Of a stretch of DNA of 64,000 bases, positions 42,619 through 53,111 are shown in pieces; position 1 is the first letter of the stretch, and each line of letters begins with the position of its first letter. The stretch is from Anaerobacillus sp. CMMVII. Its GTDB lineage: Bacteria; Bacillota; Bacilli; Bacillales; Anaerobacillaceae. The position numbers and the translations under genes were made by a program. The notes beneath the pieces are model-generated. The model ran no database searches. It saw only the letters and a program-made list of their open reading frames with translations, and was not told the origin of the DNA. Where the stretch lies: assembly GCF_025377685.1 (NCBI RefSeq), contig NZ_JACEHK010000015.1:62001-126000 (forward strand), written 5' to 3'.

Positions 42619-44211
42619 TTATTTAAAAGATACACCTTTGAAGTATGGAGTGCCACCAAAGTCTACGAATAATCCAGTAACTCCGTTTAAACCATATACG
42701 AAGTCAGGGTGTTGTAGGTAAACCATTGGAGCTTCTTCTACTAGAATTTCAGAAATTTCTTTGTATGCTTCGTTACGTTTTGGTTGATCAGCTTCACTAC
42801 GAGCATAGTCTAGTAACTCATCTACACGATCGTTGCTATAGAATGAACGGTTACCAGGTGAACCATGTTGTGAAGAGTGGAATAAAGCATATAAACCGTA
42901 GTCAGCGTCACCAGTTACAGTAGTCCATCCTAAGATGAATAACTCATGCTCACCAGCAGCAGTTTGCTCTAGGAAAGCTCCCCACTCAACGATTTTGATT
43001 TCTACGTTGATTCCGATTTGACTTAATTGATGTTGAACTAACTCAGCGATATCCGCACGAGCTTTGTTTCCTTCGTTAACGAAGATTGTTGTGTTAAATC
43101 CATTTTCAAAACCAGCTTCTGCTAATAATGCTTTAGCAGCTTCAACATCATAATCAAGAGGAGTTAACCCTTGATAGTTACCATTAACTGTAGGAGCTAG
43201 AGGTCCAACTGCAGGAACACCTTGACCATCTAAGATACCATAAACGATATCGTCTTTGTTTACAGCCATAGCGATTGCTTGACGTACTTTCATATTATCA
43301 TAAGGAGCTTTGTCCATGTTAAAACCTAAGTAATCCATACGAGTTCCGTGGATACGAACTGTATCAAGTTGAGACATTGCTTCAACACGGGCTACATCAG
43401 GAGCACCAACTAGAACAGCATGTGCTTCACCAGTTTCTAACATTGCAATACGAGTAGCATCTTCAGGAACAACTACAAAGCTAAGAGTGTCAACCTTTGC
43501 TTTTTCTCCCCAATAATCTTCGTTTCTTTCCATTTTAATTTCAGCACCACGATCCCAAGTAGTTAGCTTGAATGGACCAGTACCAATTGGATGTTCTGTA
43601 ATAGTTTTACCACCGTTGTTCTCTTCTTCAATTGCACTAGCTTGAATGATTGAACCAGCGTTATGTGCTAAGTGAGCAGGAAGAGGAGCAAATGGAATAT
43701 TTGTTTTAATTTGAACAGTGTGCTCATCTACAACTACTACTTCTTCAACCATGTTAAGAATGAATGCACGAGGAGAAGCAGCTTCTGGGTCGATTAAGCG
43801 TTCAATTGAAGCTTTAACGTCGTTAGCTGTGAAATCAGAACCATCATGGAATTTAACTCCCTGACGTAATTTGAATTCCCAAGTTAACTCATCAAGAGCT
43901 TCAAATTCTGTTGCTAATAGTCCATATACAGAACCATCTGCAGCATAATCAGTTAAGCGTTCGAAAATTTGTGATGTTGCGTTAGATGTTGCTGTGTCGT
44001 TCATACCGTGTGGATCAAGTGTAGGAGCATCTGCACCTGTTACGAAGACCAAATGTCCGCCTTCTTCACCTTCTGCAGGTGCTGGTGTTTCAGGTGAGCC
44101 AGGATCAGTTGGCTCAGGTGTAGGTGTTGCTTCGTTTTTACCGCCACATGCAGCTAATGCTAACATTAGTGCAAGGACAAGCATAAGAAATAAATTCTTC
44201 TTTAAGCTCAT
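42619..44211 (-). CDS. Peptide ABC transporter substrate-binding lipoprotein
   Basis: 530 aa. Signal peptide with lipobox LALAACGG at residues about 17-24, then a Pro/Glu/Thr-rich linker, then the OppA/DppA fold (family 5). GADAPTLDPHGMNDTATS starts the mature domain; FKLRQGVKFHDGSDFTANDV is the family signature; PIGTGPFKLTTWDRGAEIKM follows. It captures di- or oligopeptides for the divergently transcribed permease/ATPase genes at 44693-48576. The other strand carries no supportable gene. Confidence 0.94.
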   Translation of the reverse strand: MSLKKNLFLMLVLALMLALAACGGKNEATPTPEPTDPGSPETPAPAEGEEGGHLVFVTGADAPTLDPHGMNDTATSNATSQIFERLTDYAADGSVYGLLATEFEALDELTWEFKLRQGVKFHDGSDFTANDVKASIERLIDPEAASPRAFILNMVEEVVVVDEHTVQIKTNIPFAPLPAHLAHNAGSIIQASAIEEENNGGKTITEHPIGTGPFKLTTWDRGAEIKMERNEDYWGEKAKVDTLSFVVVPEDATRIAMLETGEAHAVLVGAPDVARVEAMSQLDTVRIHGTRMDYLGFNMDKAPYDNMKVRQAIAMAVNKDDIVYGILDGQGVPAVGPLAPTVNGNYQGLTPLDYDVEAAKALLAEAGFENGFNTTIFVNEGNKARADIAELVQHQLSQIGINVEIKIVEWGAFLEQTAAGEHELFILGWTTVTGDADYGLYALFHSSQHGSPGNRSFYSNDRVDELLDYARSEADQPKRNEAYKEISEILVEEAPMVYLQHPDFVYGLNGVTGLFVDFGGTPYFKGVSFK

Positions 44212-44692
44212 TGTATAAATACCCCCTATTTTTTTTATGTGTTTTACAACACTAGTTATTCGTGTTTGCCACGATTAATTTTTATATTAGTCTAAAAATT
44301 AAAAATTCACAAGTACCTTTTTCAAAAAAATTAATATTTTTGTAACTTTGTAATAATTCAGTAACAAATAATGACAATTTTAAACATGAAATTTCAAATA
44401 ACATCCGCTTTATTTCATTAAAGAGCATGTCATATTTTGAAGATTACTAGTAATTACTAGAATTATATTTTGATAATATATATTTTTTTTTTACAACAAA
44501 AGATACTCTTCGAAAGACGGAATAAGCAAACTGACAAATCATCCCTGTAGCGCTTTAATGTAAAAAAACTTATAATGAAAACAATTAAATTATATAATTA
44601 AAACTATTGTAATAATTCTATATTCTAGCTATTATAGAATAGAATTGTTAGAAATATTACAAATGTTACAAAACAGCGAAAGGATGAAAGCT
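44212..44692. promoter_or_regulatory. Divergent control region between peptide-binding and permease genes
   Basis: About 480 bp, very AT-rich and non-coding. It must contain outward promoters for both directions. The clearest element is the perfect palindrome CTAGTAATTACTAG (44447-44460). A weak cre-like stretch (TGTAGCGCTTTAAT) lies near 44547. I cannot assign -35/-10 boxes with confidence. Confidence 0.45.
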
Positions 44693-45589
44693 ATGAATCA
44701 ACCATCTATACAACCTACGACAGGCGTGCCTGTTAAAGTACACAATGCCAAAGCAGCACGTTGGTCAGCTTTATATAAAAAGCTAGCAAAAAATAAAGCT
44801 GCTATGGCAGGTGCATTTATTGTTTTAATATTTATCACGTTAGCAATATTAGCTCCTTATATTGCACCGCACGATCCGTTAGATATTCAAATGGCAAAAA
44901 AGTTACAAACTCCATCTGCTGAGCACTGGCTTGGAACTGATGATAAAGGTCGAGATATATTAAGCCGTATTCTAATTGGAGCAAGAATTTCATTAACTGT
45001 CGGGATCGTATCGACAATCATCGGAGCGTTTGTCGGAGTCATCCTTGGAATTGTTGCTGGTTATTATGGTAGATGGATTGATTCATTGATTATGAGAATT
45101 TGTGATGTTCTCCTTGCATTTCCAGGGATTTTATTAGCATTAGCAATTGTAAGTGTTCTGGGTGCAAGTACAATGAACGTTATTTTAGCAGTTGCCTTCT
45201 TTGCAATCCCATCATTTGCTAGGATTGTTCGTGGCTCAACATTAAGTGTAAAGAAATTAGAGTATATTGACGCTATTAGAGCAATGGGCTCGAGTGATCT
45301 TAGAATTATTTTTAAGCACATTCTTCCAAATATCGTCTCACCAATTATCGTACAGGCAACGCTATACATCGCATCTGCCATTATTACAGCTAGTGCCCTT
45401 TCATTCCTTGGAATGGGGACGCAGCCGCCAACACCTGAATGGGGAATGATGCTAAGCCAAGGGCGCTCATATATTGCTCAAGCACCGCATTTAACGCTAT
45501 TCCCAGGTCTGGTTATATTACTAGTTGTTATTGGATTTAACTTATTTGGTGATGGTTTGCGTGATGCGCTAGATCCGAAATCGAAATAA
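44693..45589 (+). CDS. Peptide ABC transporter permease, DppC/OppC type
   Basis: 298 aa. ATG 44693 is selected; GAAAGG lies about 9 bp upstream, and earlier in-frame ATGs lack a site. N-terminal OppC-N domain, then five to six spans. Family landmarks: LGTDDKGRDILSRILIGARI, the EAA-like loop YIDAIRAMGSSDLRIIFKHI and LSFLGMGTQPPTPEWGMML. Pairs with the following DppB-type permease. Having the C-type permease before the B-type is the reverse of the usual dpp/opp order. Confidence 0.93.
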   Translation: MNQPSIQPTTGVPVKVHNAKAARWSALYKKLAKNKAAMAGAFIVLIFITLAILAPYIAPHDPLDIQMAKKLQTPSAEHWLGTDDKGRDILSRILIGARISLTVGIVSTIIGAFVGVILGIVAGYYGRWIDSLIMRICDVLLAFPGILLALAIVSVLGASTMNVILAVAFFAIPSFARIVRGSTLSVKKLEYIDAIRAMGSSDLRIIFKHILPNIVSPIIVQATLYIASAIITASALSFLGMGTQPPTPEWGMMLSQGRSYIAQAPHLTLFPGLVILLVVIGFNLFGDGLRDALDPKSK

Positions 45590-45607
45590 TAAAGGATGGT
45601 GAGCTAA

Positions 45608-46532
45608 ATGTTAGAATATATTTTACGAAGGCTATTTCAAACAATCCCTGTAATGTTTGGGGTTACGTTAGCAGTATTTCTCATGATGCATCTATTACCA
45701 GGTGACCCTGCACAAATTATGGCAGGAGAATCTGCGGACCCTGTCCAGGTTGAAGCAATGCGTGAAAAACTAGGCTTAAATGATCCGCTCCACACTCAAT
45801 ATATACGTTACGTGACAAACGCTGTTCAAGGTGACTTAGGAAATTCTATTCGAACAAATCGTTCGGTTACGCAAGAGATTTTTGATAAACGTTTTTGGAT
45901 TACTGTTGAATTAGCTTTAATAGGTACTGCTTTAGCTGTAATTATTGGGTTAATTGCAGGAATTATTTCTGCAACTAGAAAGTATTCTTTTGCTGACGTA
46001 TCGATTATGATTGTTGCGTTATTTGGACTTTCGATGCCAAACTTTTGGTTAGGAATTATGTTAATCTACTTCTTCTCAGTAAATTTAGGCTGGGTTCCTG
46101 TAGCTGGTTGGGGAACATGGAAGCATATGATTTTACCTGCGATTACATTAGGAACTGGTGGAGCAGCAATTATTGCTCGTATGACTCGCTCGAGTATGTT
46201 AGAGGTCATTAATCAAGATTACATTCGAACTGCCTATGCTAAAGGTGTAAGCGACAAACTTGTTATCTATAAACATGCGCTTCGTAATGCACTTATCCCG
46301 GTAGTAACTGTTGTTGGTTTGCAGTTTGGTGGTCTATTAGGAGGAGCGGTAATTACGGAAACCGTTTTTGCTATTAATGGGTTAGGTCGTTTAATTATCG
46401 ACTCAATTCGTGCGTACGACTTCCCAATGGTACTAAGGAACAATTCTCGTTTGTGCGGTTCTCTTTGTTTTTGTAAATTTCCTTGTAGATATTACCTACC
46501 GTTTAATTAACAAACGGATTGACTTGAATTAA
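45608..46532 (+). CDS. Peptide ABC transporter permease, DppB/OppB type (3' indel)
   Basis: About 307 aa after correction. The N-terminal span, [14 protein letters not shown] and [14 protein letters not shown] are classic DppB motifs; the EAA loop is [20 protein letters not shown]. Near 46433-46436 an extra T sends the given frame off into [10 protein letters not shown]. Removing it restores [20 protein letters not shown], the conserved final span, and a stop at 46530-46532. The following ATPase starts 15 bp later. Confidence 0.9.
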
Positions 46533-46547
46533 GGGCGGTGAAAAACT

Positions 46548-47570
46548 ATGACATTATCAAATGAAAAAATATTAGAAGTTAAAGATTTACGAACATCTTT
46601 CTTCACTGATGAAGGAGAGGTAAAAGCAGTTGATGGCGTAGATTTTTCAATAGAAAAAGGGAAAACGATTGGGATTGTAGGAGAATCTGGATCAGGTAAA
46701 AGTATTACGTCCCTTTCTATTCTCCGTCTTTTACAAGAACCTGCTGGAAAAATTGTTGGTGGAGAAATTATCTTTAAAGGTGAAGATTTAATAAAAAAGT
46801 CCAAAAAGCAAATGATGGATATCCGTGGAAACTCAATTTCAATGATTTTCCAAGAACCGATGACGTCGTTAAATCCAACATTAACTTGTGGAGAGCAAAT
46901 TGCTGAGTCCGTTCGAATTCATCAAAAGTTAAATCGAAAAGATGCATGGAACAAAGCTGTCGACATGCTGAGCTTAGTAGGAATTCCTTCTCCGGATAAA
47001 CGTGCAAAGCAATATCCGTTTGAACTCTCTGGCGGAATGCGTCAGCGTGTTATGATTGCGATTGCCTTAGCGTGTAATCCCGAGCTATTGATTGCCGATG
47101 AGCCTACAACCGCTTTAGATGTAACAATTCAAGCGCAAATTCTTGATCTTATCAAAAAGCTCCAAGATGAGCTTGGAACTTCATTAATGATGATTACTCA
47201 CGATCTTGGAGTAGTTGCCGAAATGTGTGATAAAGTTGCTGTAATGTATTGCGGGAAAGTTGTTGAATATGCAGATAAAAAGACGCTTTTTACAAGTCCA
47301 AAACACCCGTATACTGTTGGGCTGTTAAATTCTGTTCCAAGACATGATCAAGACTACGAAGGTGACTTAGCTGTCATAAATGGATCTGTACCTAGTCCAT
47401 TTAATTTACCTAAAGGCTGTCGGTTTGCTCCACGTTGTGAGCACGCTAGAGATATCTGTCTATCCGAATTGCCAGAGTTAGAAACTGCTGCTGATGGTGA
47501 CCAAGTTCGTTGTTGGATCTATACAGATAAGTGGGATACAAGCAAGGAGGTTGCAGCTGACCATGAGTAA
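46548..47570 (+). CDS. Peptide ABC transporter ATPase, DppD/OppD type
   Basis: 340 aa. Walker [10 protein letters not shown]-loop [10 protein letters not shown], signature [12 protein letters not shown], Walker [14 protein letters not shown]-loop MMITHDLG. The C-terminal oligopeptide-transporter region carries a Cys cluster ([15 protein letters not shown] and RCWI) seen in family members that bind a [4Fe-4S] cluster. AAGGGCGGTG lies upstream. It couples ATP hydrolysis to peptide import together with the next gene. Confidence 0.95.
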   Translation: MTLSNEKILEVKDLRTSFFTDEGEVKAVDGVDFSIEKGKTIGIVGESGSGKSITSLSILRLLQEPAGKIVGGEIIFKGEDLIKKSKKQMMDIRGNSISMIFQEPMTSLNPTLTCGEQIAESVRIHQKLNRKDAWNKAVDMLSLVGIPSPDKRAKQYPFELSGGMRQRVMIAIALACNPELLIADEPTTALDVTIQAQILDLIKKLQDELGTSLMMITHDLGVVAEMCDKVAVMYCGKVVEYADKKTLFTSPKHPYTVGLLNSVPRHDQDYEGDLAVINGSVPSPFNLPKGCRFAPRCEHARDICLSELPELETAADGDQVRCWIYTDKWDTSKEVAADHE

Positions 47571-48576
47571 AAAAGTCTTGTTAGAAGTTAAAAATTTAAA
47601 ACAATACTTCCCAATTAAAGGTGGTATTTTCGGTAGAACTGTAAATCATGTTAAAGCAGTGGATGACGTGAGCTTTGAAGTTTATGAGGGTGAAACTGTA
47701 AGTATCGTTGGAGAATCTGGTTGCGGAAAATCTACGACAGGTAGAGCGATTCTCCGCCTTGATGAGCCTACTTCTGGAGAAATAAATTTCCAAGGTGAGG
47801 ACTTACTCGCTTTAAATAAAGCTCAAATGAGAAGAAAACGTAAAGATTTACAAATTATCTTTCAAGACCCTTATGCTTCCCTAAATCCAAGACAAACGGT
47901 TAGTCAGATTCTAGAGGAAGCGCTAGAGATACAAAAGGTTGTTCCACCGAAAGAAAGACGACAAAAAATTGTAAACTTACTAGAGACCGTTGGAATTGGT
48001 TCACACCAGATTGACCGTCATCCTCATGAGTTTAGTGGTGGACAAAGACAACGTGTTGGGATTGCACGTGCTCTATCAGTTGACCCTAAATTAATCATTT
48101 GTGATGAGGCAGTATCTGCTTTGGATGTATCGATTCAGGCGCAGGTATTAAATCTATTGAAGGATCTCCAACGTAAATTCGCATTAACCTATTTATTTAT
48201 ATCCCATGACCTTGGGGTTGTCCGTCATATCTCTGATCGGATTATCGTTATGTATCTAGGGAAAATTGTTGAAGTTGCAGATAAACAGTCGCTGTTTGAA
48301 AATCCCCAGCACCCCTATACAAAAGCGTTATTATCAGCGATCCCAAGTACGAATATCTTTGAGAAAAAAGAGCGAATTATCCTAAAAGGTGATGTACCAT
48401 CACCAATTAATCCGCCATCTGGCTGTCGTTTCCATACACGTTGTCCATTTGCTTTTGATCGATGTTCAACAGAAGAGCCACAGCTACATTCGCTACCTGG
48501 AAAGGTTCATCAAGCAGCTTGCCATTTAATTGAAGATGGCCCAGTTGATTTTTCTCAAATTCCATCGAACTACTAA
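47563..48576 (+). CDS. Peptide ABC transporter ATPase, DppF/OppF type
   Basis: 337 aa. Start ATG 47563 ([12 protein letters not shown]) overlaps the previous gene by 8 bp, with AGGAGG 11 bp upstream; an upstream start is unlikely. Walker A GESGCGKSTTG, signature FSGGQRQRVGIA, Walker B LIICDEAVSALD, C-terminal GCRFHTRCPFAFDRC plus a later Cys in QAACHL. Completes the importer whose binding protein is divergent at 42619. Confidence 0.95.
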   Translation: MSKKVLLEVKNLKQYFPIKGGIFGRTVNHVKAVDDVSFEVYEGETVSIVGESGCGKSTTGRAILRLDEPTSGEINFQGEDLLALNKAQMRRKRKDLQIIFQDPYASLNPRQTVSQILEEALEIQKVVPPKERRQKIVNLLETVGIGSHQIDRHPHEFSGGQRQRVGIARALSVDPKLIICDEAVSALDVSIQAQVLNLLKDLQRKFALTYLFISHDLGVVRHISDRIIVMYLGKIVEVADKQSLFENPQHPYTKALLSAIPSTNIFEKKERIILKGDVPSPINPPSGCRFHTRCPFAFDRCSTEEPQLHSLPGKVHQAACHLIEDGPVDFSQIPSNY

Positions 48577-48583
48577 TTCTTAC

Positions 48584-48620
48584 AACCACTTTCATCTTAT
48601 AAAATGAAAGTGGTTTTTTT
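48584..48620 (+). terminator. Terminator of the peptide ABC operon
   Basis: AACCACTTTCAT / ATGAAAGTGGTT perfect 12-bp stem, loop CTTATAAA, seven T residues. Confidence 0.92.
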
Positions 48621-48652
48621 GATCGTGAGAGGTTTATAATGGGGGACATTAC

Positions 48653-48690
48653 GCAAAAAAAACCATAATGCCACTAGGCATTATGGTTTT
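48653..48690 (-). terminator. Terminator of the GH18 gene (minus strand)
   Basis: AACCATAATGCC / GGCATTATGGTT perfect 12-bp stem with loop ACTA. On the minus strand the stem is followed by a run of T. Confidence 0.92.
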
Positions 48691-48694
48691 ATCG

Positions 48695-50068
48695 TTATTT
48701 TAAATGGTTAGTAATTGTATTCCAGAAACTGTCTGTTTCAAGTCCCATCCGCCACATCGATACGCCGCCAAGATTATATTTAGAAACAAGGTTCATCTTT
48801 GCTTGAATACTTTGTTCATTTTCGAACCAAACGATTCGTTCTAAGCCTTGGTTATCTTTATAAGTGAAAAAAGGTGTTTGTGTTTTTTCATCGAAGCGAA
48901 CAGTTGCTTTTGTTTCGGCGATAATTGTATCAATTTGTTTAAGAGAAAGTGCACGAATTCCTTTGCCAGTTGCGGTATACCACTCATATCCATAAGCTGG
49001 TAGACCAATTAATAGCTTTTCAGAAGGGACAAGAGTTGTCGCATATTTTAAGACATTTTCTACCCAGTCCACACCTGAAGTTGCTCCAGGGGTTGACCAG
49101 GTTCCAGAGTTATCGTAGCTCATCAATTGTAACTTTGCATATTGACCCAAGAAGGCATAGTCAAAGGTGCCACTCCAGGCCCATGTTGGATTATCAGCTG
49201 TTTTGGCAGAAACAGAAACGATTAAATCATATCCTTTTGGAGTGAAGAATTCTGAGACTTCCTTAATAAATTGGTTGAATAGCTGACGATCCGTCGCATA
49301 CATATTTTCAAAATCGATATTGACGCCAGTGAAACTCTCATTTTTAACTAGAGTGTAGATGTTTTGGACTGCAGTCTGTCTTAATTCACTACTTGAAAGC
49401 AGAGTATGAGTTAGCTCAGGTTGGAAATGATTTTGAATAGTAGCGTATGTTTTGACTCCTTTTTCATGAGCGAGTTTTAATGCTTCAGGTGCAGCAATTG
49501 TTTCAATGCTCCCGTTAGCATTGATCTGATAGGTTGTAATCGCAACGGAATTAATGTGTGAATGATAGTTTTCTAGAGAGCGGTAGGCAGTTAAATCATT
49601 GTCCCAATACTTTGTGTAATAGCCTAGTACTAAAAAGATACTTTCATTTGTTGGCTCTTCTTTGATGTTTTTTGCTGGTACCAAAAGAACTTGTCCGACA
49701 TAAATCATGTCGCTAGTTAAGTTATTCAAAGCTTTGATTTCTTCCACAGTAGTCTCGTATTTTAGCGAAATAATCCAAAGCGTGTCCCCAGATTGAACAG
49801 TGTAATTTACTAACTCCTTACTAGGAATTGGTTCAACAAACTCTTCTTCAACTGGTGAAGGTTCTTCAATAATTTCAGATACAGGTTCAAGCGTAGGCTC
49901 TGTTGTACGGTTATGCTTACTATTCGAGCTACCCTTACCCGTCCCATCTACAACTGTTGTATCATCACTTGTTTTTTTTGCCGGTCCTTTTGCCTCAGAA
50001 TGTATGGAAGAAAATGGAGTGAGGAAAAGCATTACGATGAGGAAGGCTGCAAATATCTTCTGTGTCAT
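48695..50068 (-). CDS. LysM and glycoside hydrolase family 18 protein, spore cortex/germination type
   Basis: 457 aa. Signal peptide (FAAFLIVMLFLTPFSSIHS), a Ser/Thr/Glu-rich linker (residues about 27-85), one LysM domain (YTVQSGDTLWIISLKYETTV, about 89-132, binds peptidoglycan), then a GH18 barrel with the catalytic loop FTGVNIDFENMYA (Glu is the acid/base). Further motifs: LMSYDNSGTWSTPG and LIGLPAYGYEW. The GVNIDFEN form is that of SleL/YaaH-like N-acetylglucosaminidases of spores, rather than chitinases. AGGAGG precedes the start. The role in sporulation is inference from family. Confidence 0.9.
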   Translation of the reverse strand: MTQKIFAAFLIVMLFLTPFSSIHSEAKGPAKKTSDDTTVVDGTGKGSSNSKHNRTTEPTLEPVSEIIEEPSPVEEEFVEPIPSKELVNYTVQSGDTLWIISLKYETTVEEIKALNNLTSDMIYVGQVLLVPAKNIKEEPTNESIFLVLGYYTKYWDNDLTAYRSLENYHSHINSVAITTYQINANGSIETIAAPEALKLAHEKGVKTYATIQNHFQPELTHTLLSSSELRQTAVQNIYTLVKNESFTGVNIDFENMYATDRQLFNQFIKEVSEFFTPKGYDLIVSVSAKTADNPTWAWSGTFDYAFLGQYAKLQLMSYDNSGTWSTPGATSGVDWVENVLKYATTLVPSEKLLIGLPAYGYEWYTATGKGIRALSLKQIDTIIAETKATVRFDEKTQTPFFTYKDNQGLERIVWFENEQSIQAKMNLVSKYNLGGVSMWRMGLETDSFWNTITNHLK

Positions 50069-50328
50069 TCTAAATCCTCCTAAATAGTTTATAATAAATT
50101 CATTTAACTACTACAAGAGTAACCTATTACTCTATTTATTTTAATAGGTAATATATTGAAGATATTTACTAGAAGCAATTAGGTATCATAGAGTTGAAAC
50201 ATATATTATTTATAAGCTATAAAAAAATCGTTCCTATTTTGGACAATTTAGTGAATTGGAAAAGGATTACCAAATGTTTAAGGCGAATATTCATCCTTAG
50301 TAGGATAATTAGCAAGGGGGCAACAATA

Positions 50329-51080
50329 ATGAAATACTATGGAAGTTTATGTACGCAAATTTACGACTTAGATAAGCCGGAACCAGCGCAAAATGAGTTG
50401 AAATTCTATTTGAAATATCTAAAGAACAAGGAAATGCAAATATTGGAGCCAATGTGTGGTTCTGGTAGATTTTTAATCCCAATTTTAGAAAGAGGCTATC
50501 AAATTGATGGATTTGATGTTTCAGAGGATATGCTACTAGCTTGCGAGCAAAAAGCTAGAGAGAAAAATTTAAATTGCAACTTAAAGGTTGTTAAAGCGGA
50601 GGATTTACATCAGAAAAGCAATACGATTTGATCATGATCCCGGCGGGTTCACTCGGAGTCATTACTGAACAAGAGAAACTGATGAAGAGCTTGCTAAATT
50701 TTCATACCTGTTTAAAACAAGAGGGTAAATTGCTTTTTGAAATTCTTACCCCAGCTTTTTTTATGAAACCTAGCGTTGACTGGATTGAATCGAACCGAAA
50801 AGTAAGAGAAGATGGCAAAGAAATCGTTCAATACTCAAAGTCTACCTATGATGAGGAGAATCGTATTCTTAGTTGGCCATTAAAATATGACTTAGTCGAT
50901 GGGGAGAAAGTGATTGAAACTGAGGAAATGGAGTTATTAATAAAGCTATATTATATTGAAGAGTTAAAAGAACTATTAGCAGAAGTCGGATTTAAAACGG
51001 CGAAAGTTTTCAAAGATTATACCGATGAAGCGGCAACAGAGACTGATCAAGTAGTTGTCTTTGAAGTGAGTAAAGTGTAG
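50329..51080 (+). CDS. SAM-dependent class I methyltransferase (one-base indel)
   Basis: About 250 aa after correction. ATG 50329, GCAAGGGGG upstream. SAM-binding motif ILEPMCGSGRFLIPIL (residues about 40-55) and the acidic second motif IDGFDVSEDMLLAC are clear. The frame is broken at the A run 50614-50617; adding one A joins QKKQYDLIMIPAGSLGVI, continuing the Rossmann fold. The substrate is unknown; the sequence resembles small-molecule methyltransferases of Bacillus. Monocistronic. An upstream extension of the frame to 50194 has no ribosome site. Confidence 0.82.
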
Positions 51081-51118
51081 GAACGTTTTACTAGGGAGGA
51101 AGTTTAAATCTTTTAATT

Positions 51119-51300
51119 AGTGTTTTCGTAAACTTTGTTGCTTTTAGGTCGTCTTTTGAGAATAAATAAGCAATTGGGACAAATTTATTTGTCCCAATTG
51201 CTTATTTATTCTCAAAAGCTTCACCCAATGCGTGAAGAACCAAGCATTCGCTTGGTTACGACCTAAAAGCAAATACAAACAATCTTTTAGAAAAGAGCGT
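51119..51300. repeat. MITE-like element, copy 4 (about 182 bp)
   Basis: Ends AGTGTTTTCGTAAACTTT and (read inward on the other strand) ACGCTCTTTTCTAAAAGATT. The interior is a long nested palindrome: TTTTAGGTCGT at the left pairs with ACGACCTAAAA at the right, and AATAAGCAATTGGGACAAAT pairs with its complement around a central palindrome. Nearly the same element lies inverted at 54910-55100. Apart from a ribosome site, nothing else is in this gap. Confidence 0.8.
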
Positions 51301-51386
51301 TTAAATAAAAATATTACCAACATCTAATTATTAGTAAGTGTGATAAAATATAGTTTGCATTGGATTAGCTAGTAAAGGGGCACTAA

Positions 51387-52654
51387 ATGTTGAAAAAAAA
51401 TAAGAAGATTTTCCTCCTCTATATTATTCTTGGAGTTTCTTGGGTTTTCTTAACCGACTTTTTAGTAGGTTTATATATTCCACTAGAGTGGATTTTGGTC
51501 GTTCAAAAGTAAAAGGAATATTTTACGTACTTATAACGGGAACAATCATTTATTTTGTCTTAAATAAAATAGAAGAATTGAATTCCTCGAAAGAGCAAGA
51601 GGAAAAGCTCACGACATTAATTAATTCTATGGTAGATTTCGTAAACTTTAAAGATGGTGAAGGTCGTTGGATTAAGGCAAATGATTTTGGACTTAAACTA
51701 TTTCAATTAGAAAATGTTGATTACCATGGAAAAAAGGATTCAGAGCTTGCAAGGTATACAGATTTTTATCGCGAAGCACTCCTCCATTGTGAAAGTTCGG
51801 ATGAACAAACTTGGCAAAACGGTAAAATAACTAGATGTGAAGAAGAAATCCCAATTCCAGATGGCTCAACAAAATATTTTGATACGATTAAAGTTCCGTT
51901 GTTTAATGAAGACGGAACGAGGAAGGCATTAGTTGTTATTGGGCGCGATATAACAGATAAGAAGATAGCAGAGGAACAAGTAAGACGAAGTGAAAAGCTT
52001 TCAATCGTTGGAGAGTTAGCTGCTAGTGTTGGGCATGAAATTCGTAATCCCTTAACATCAATAAAAGGCTTTTTACAGCTGCTAAAGGAACAGAACAAAG
52101 AAAATAACACTTATTACGACATTATGTGTAAAGAGTTAAACAGAATAGATCATATTGTCGGCGAGTTACTATTATTAGCCAAGCCACAAAAAGTCTTTTT
52201 CTCAAAAAATGATCTAAATATAATTGTATCGGATATTGTATCCTTACTGGAGCCACAAGCAAATATGAATAATATTCGTATTCGTTTTGAACAAAAAGAA
52301 AACGTAATGATTGAATGTGAGGAAAACTTACTTAAACAACTATTTATAAACCTAATAAAAAACGCGATTGAGGCTTCTAATGAAAAAGGCAATGTTTGGG
52401 TGAATATTAATAAAAACAGTAATGAGGACGTTTTTGTTACAGTTGAAGATGAAGGCTTAGGGATATCTGAAGAAATTTTGACAAAACTCGGGGAACCTTT
52501 TTATTCGTCTAAAGAAAAAGGAACAGGTCTAGGACTGACAGTTAGTAGTAAAATTGTAGAACAGCACGGAGGAACGATTTCGTTTTATAGTAAAGAAGGA
52601 ATTGGAACAAAAGTGGAAGTGCATTTACCTATCAATAGTAAAAAAAGGCGCTGA
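51387..52654 (+). CDS. PAS-domain sensor histidine kinase (one-base indel near the N-terminus)
   Basis: About 422 aa after correction. ATG 51387 follows AAAGGGG. Two N-terminal spans (IFLLYIILGVSWVFLTDFLV and FYVLITGTIIYFVLNKI) are joined when one A is added to the run at 51505-51508. Then a PAS domain (TTLINSMVDFVNFKDGEGRW), HisKA with VGHEIRNPLTSIKGFLQLL and an ATPase with NLIKNAIEASNEKG and GTGLGLTVSSKIV. This is KinA/KinE-like architecture with no adjacent response regulator, so phosphorelay input is plausible (inference). Confidence 0.88.
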
Positions 52655-52674
52655 TCGGATTCAGCGCTTTTTTT
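52646..52674 (+). terminator. Terminator overlapping the kinase stop codon
   Basis: GCGCTGA / TCAGCGC stem, loop TCGGAT, seven T residues; the stop codon TGA lies inside the left arm. Confidence 0.88.
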
Positions 52675-52709
52675 AAAAGATAAGAATGTATAAAATTTCA
52701 ACGTAATAA

Positions 52710-52837
52710 CTGTCTAGCTCCACCGCCCAGCCCCTCGAGGTCAAATAACCTTCGAGAATAAAAGTGAAAGAACACACTTTTTTTCTCGAAGAACATTTGC
52801 TAGTCGGGGCTTAACAGGGCGCTTGCGCTTTTCTTGG
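52710..52837. repeat. Dispersed Bacillaceae hairpin repeat
   Basis: Begins CTGTCTAGCTCCACCGCCCA and ends GGGGCTTAACAGGGCGCTTG plus CGCTTTTC. The outer arms (CGCCCAGCCCC with GGGGCTTAACAGGGCG) pair, and an inner arm TTCGAGAA..TTCTCGAA pairs across an AAGTG/CACTT stem. This GC-richer element is familiar from many Bacillus and Geobacillus intergenic regions. No function is established. Confidence 0.8.
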
Positions 52838-52852
52838 CGGAAAGATTATTTT

Positions 52853-53032
52853 TTACTTTGTTTCGTCGGGTTCCTGACCGATATAAAACTCAGGATCATC
52901 ATGTAAATTATTTTTATTTTCATTTGTGACTTTACGACTTCTTACCTCGACTTCAGCACTTACTTCAGAATTGCCAAGAGCAGCAGCATCACTATTCGAA
53001 TGTTGTTTTGAGTTCTTATTGTTTTTAGCCAC
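52853..53032 (-). CDS. Small hydrophilic hypothetical protein
   Basis: 59 aa. GTG start at 53032 with GGAGGTGAG 4 bp upstream; longer versions of the frame lack a ribosome site. The sequence is Asn/Lys/Glu-rich and low in hydrophobics (AKNNKNSKQHSNSDAAALG), with no Cys. In size and composition it resembles small spore-associated proteins, but I do not recognise a named family. Confidence 0.6.
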   Translation of the reverse strand: MAKNNKNSKQHSNSDAAALGNSEVSAEVEVRSRKVTNENKNNLHDDPEFYIGQEPDETK

Positions 53033-53111
53033 AACCTCACCTCCAGACAATGTTAATTTATCCTTTTTAGTGGTAATTATCCAAGGCGAGGGAGGTTCTT
53101 TATTCGCTAGC

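Noticed and set aside
47494-47562. N-terminal extension of the DppF-type ATPase
   Set aside because: It lies within the preceding ATPase gene; AGGAGG is placed for the ATG at 47563, where family similarity begins.
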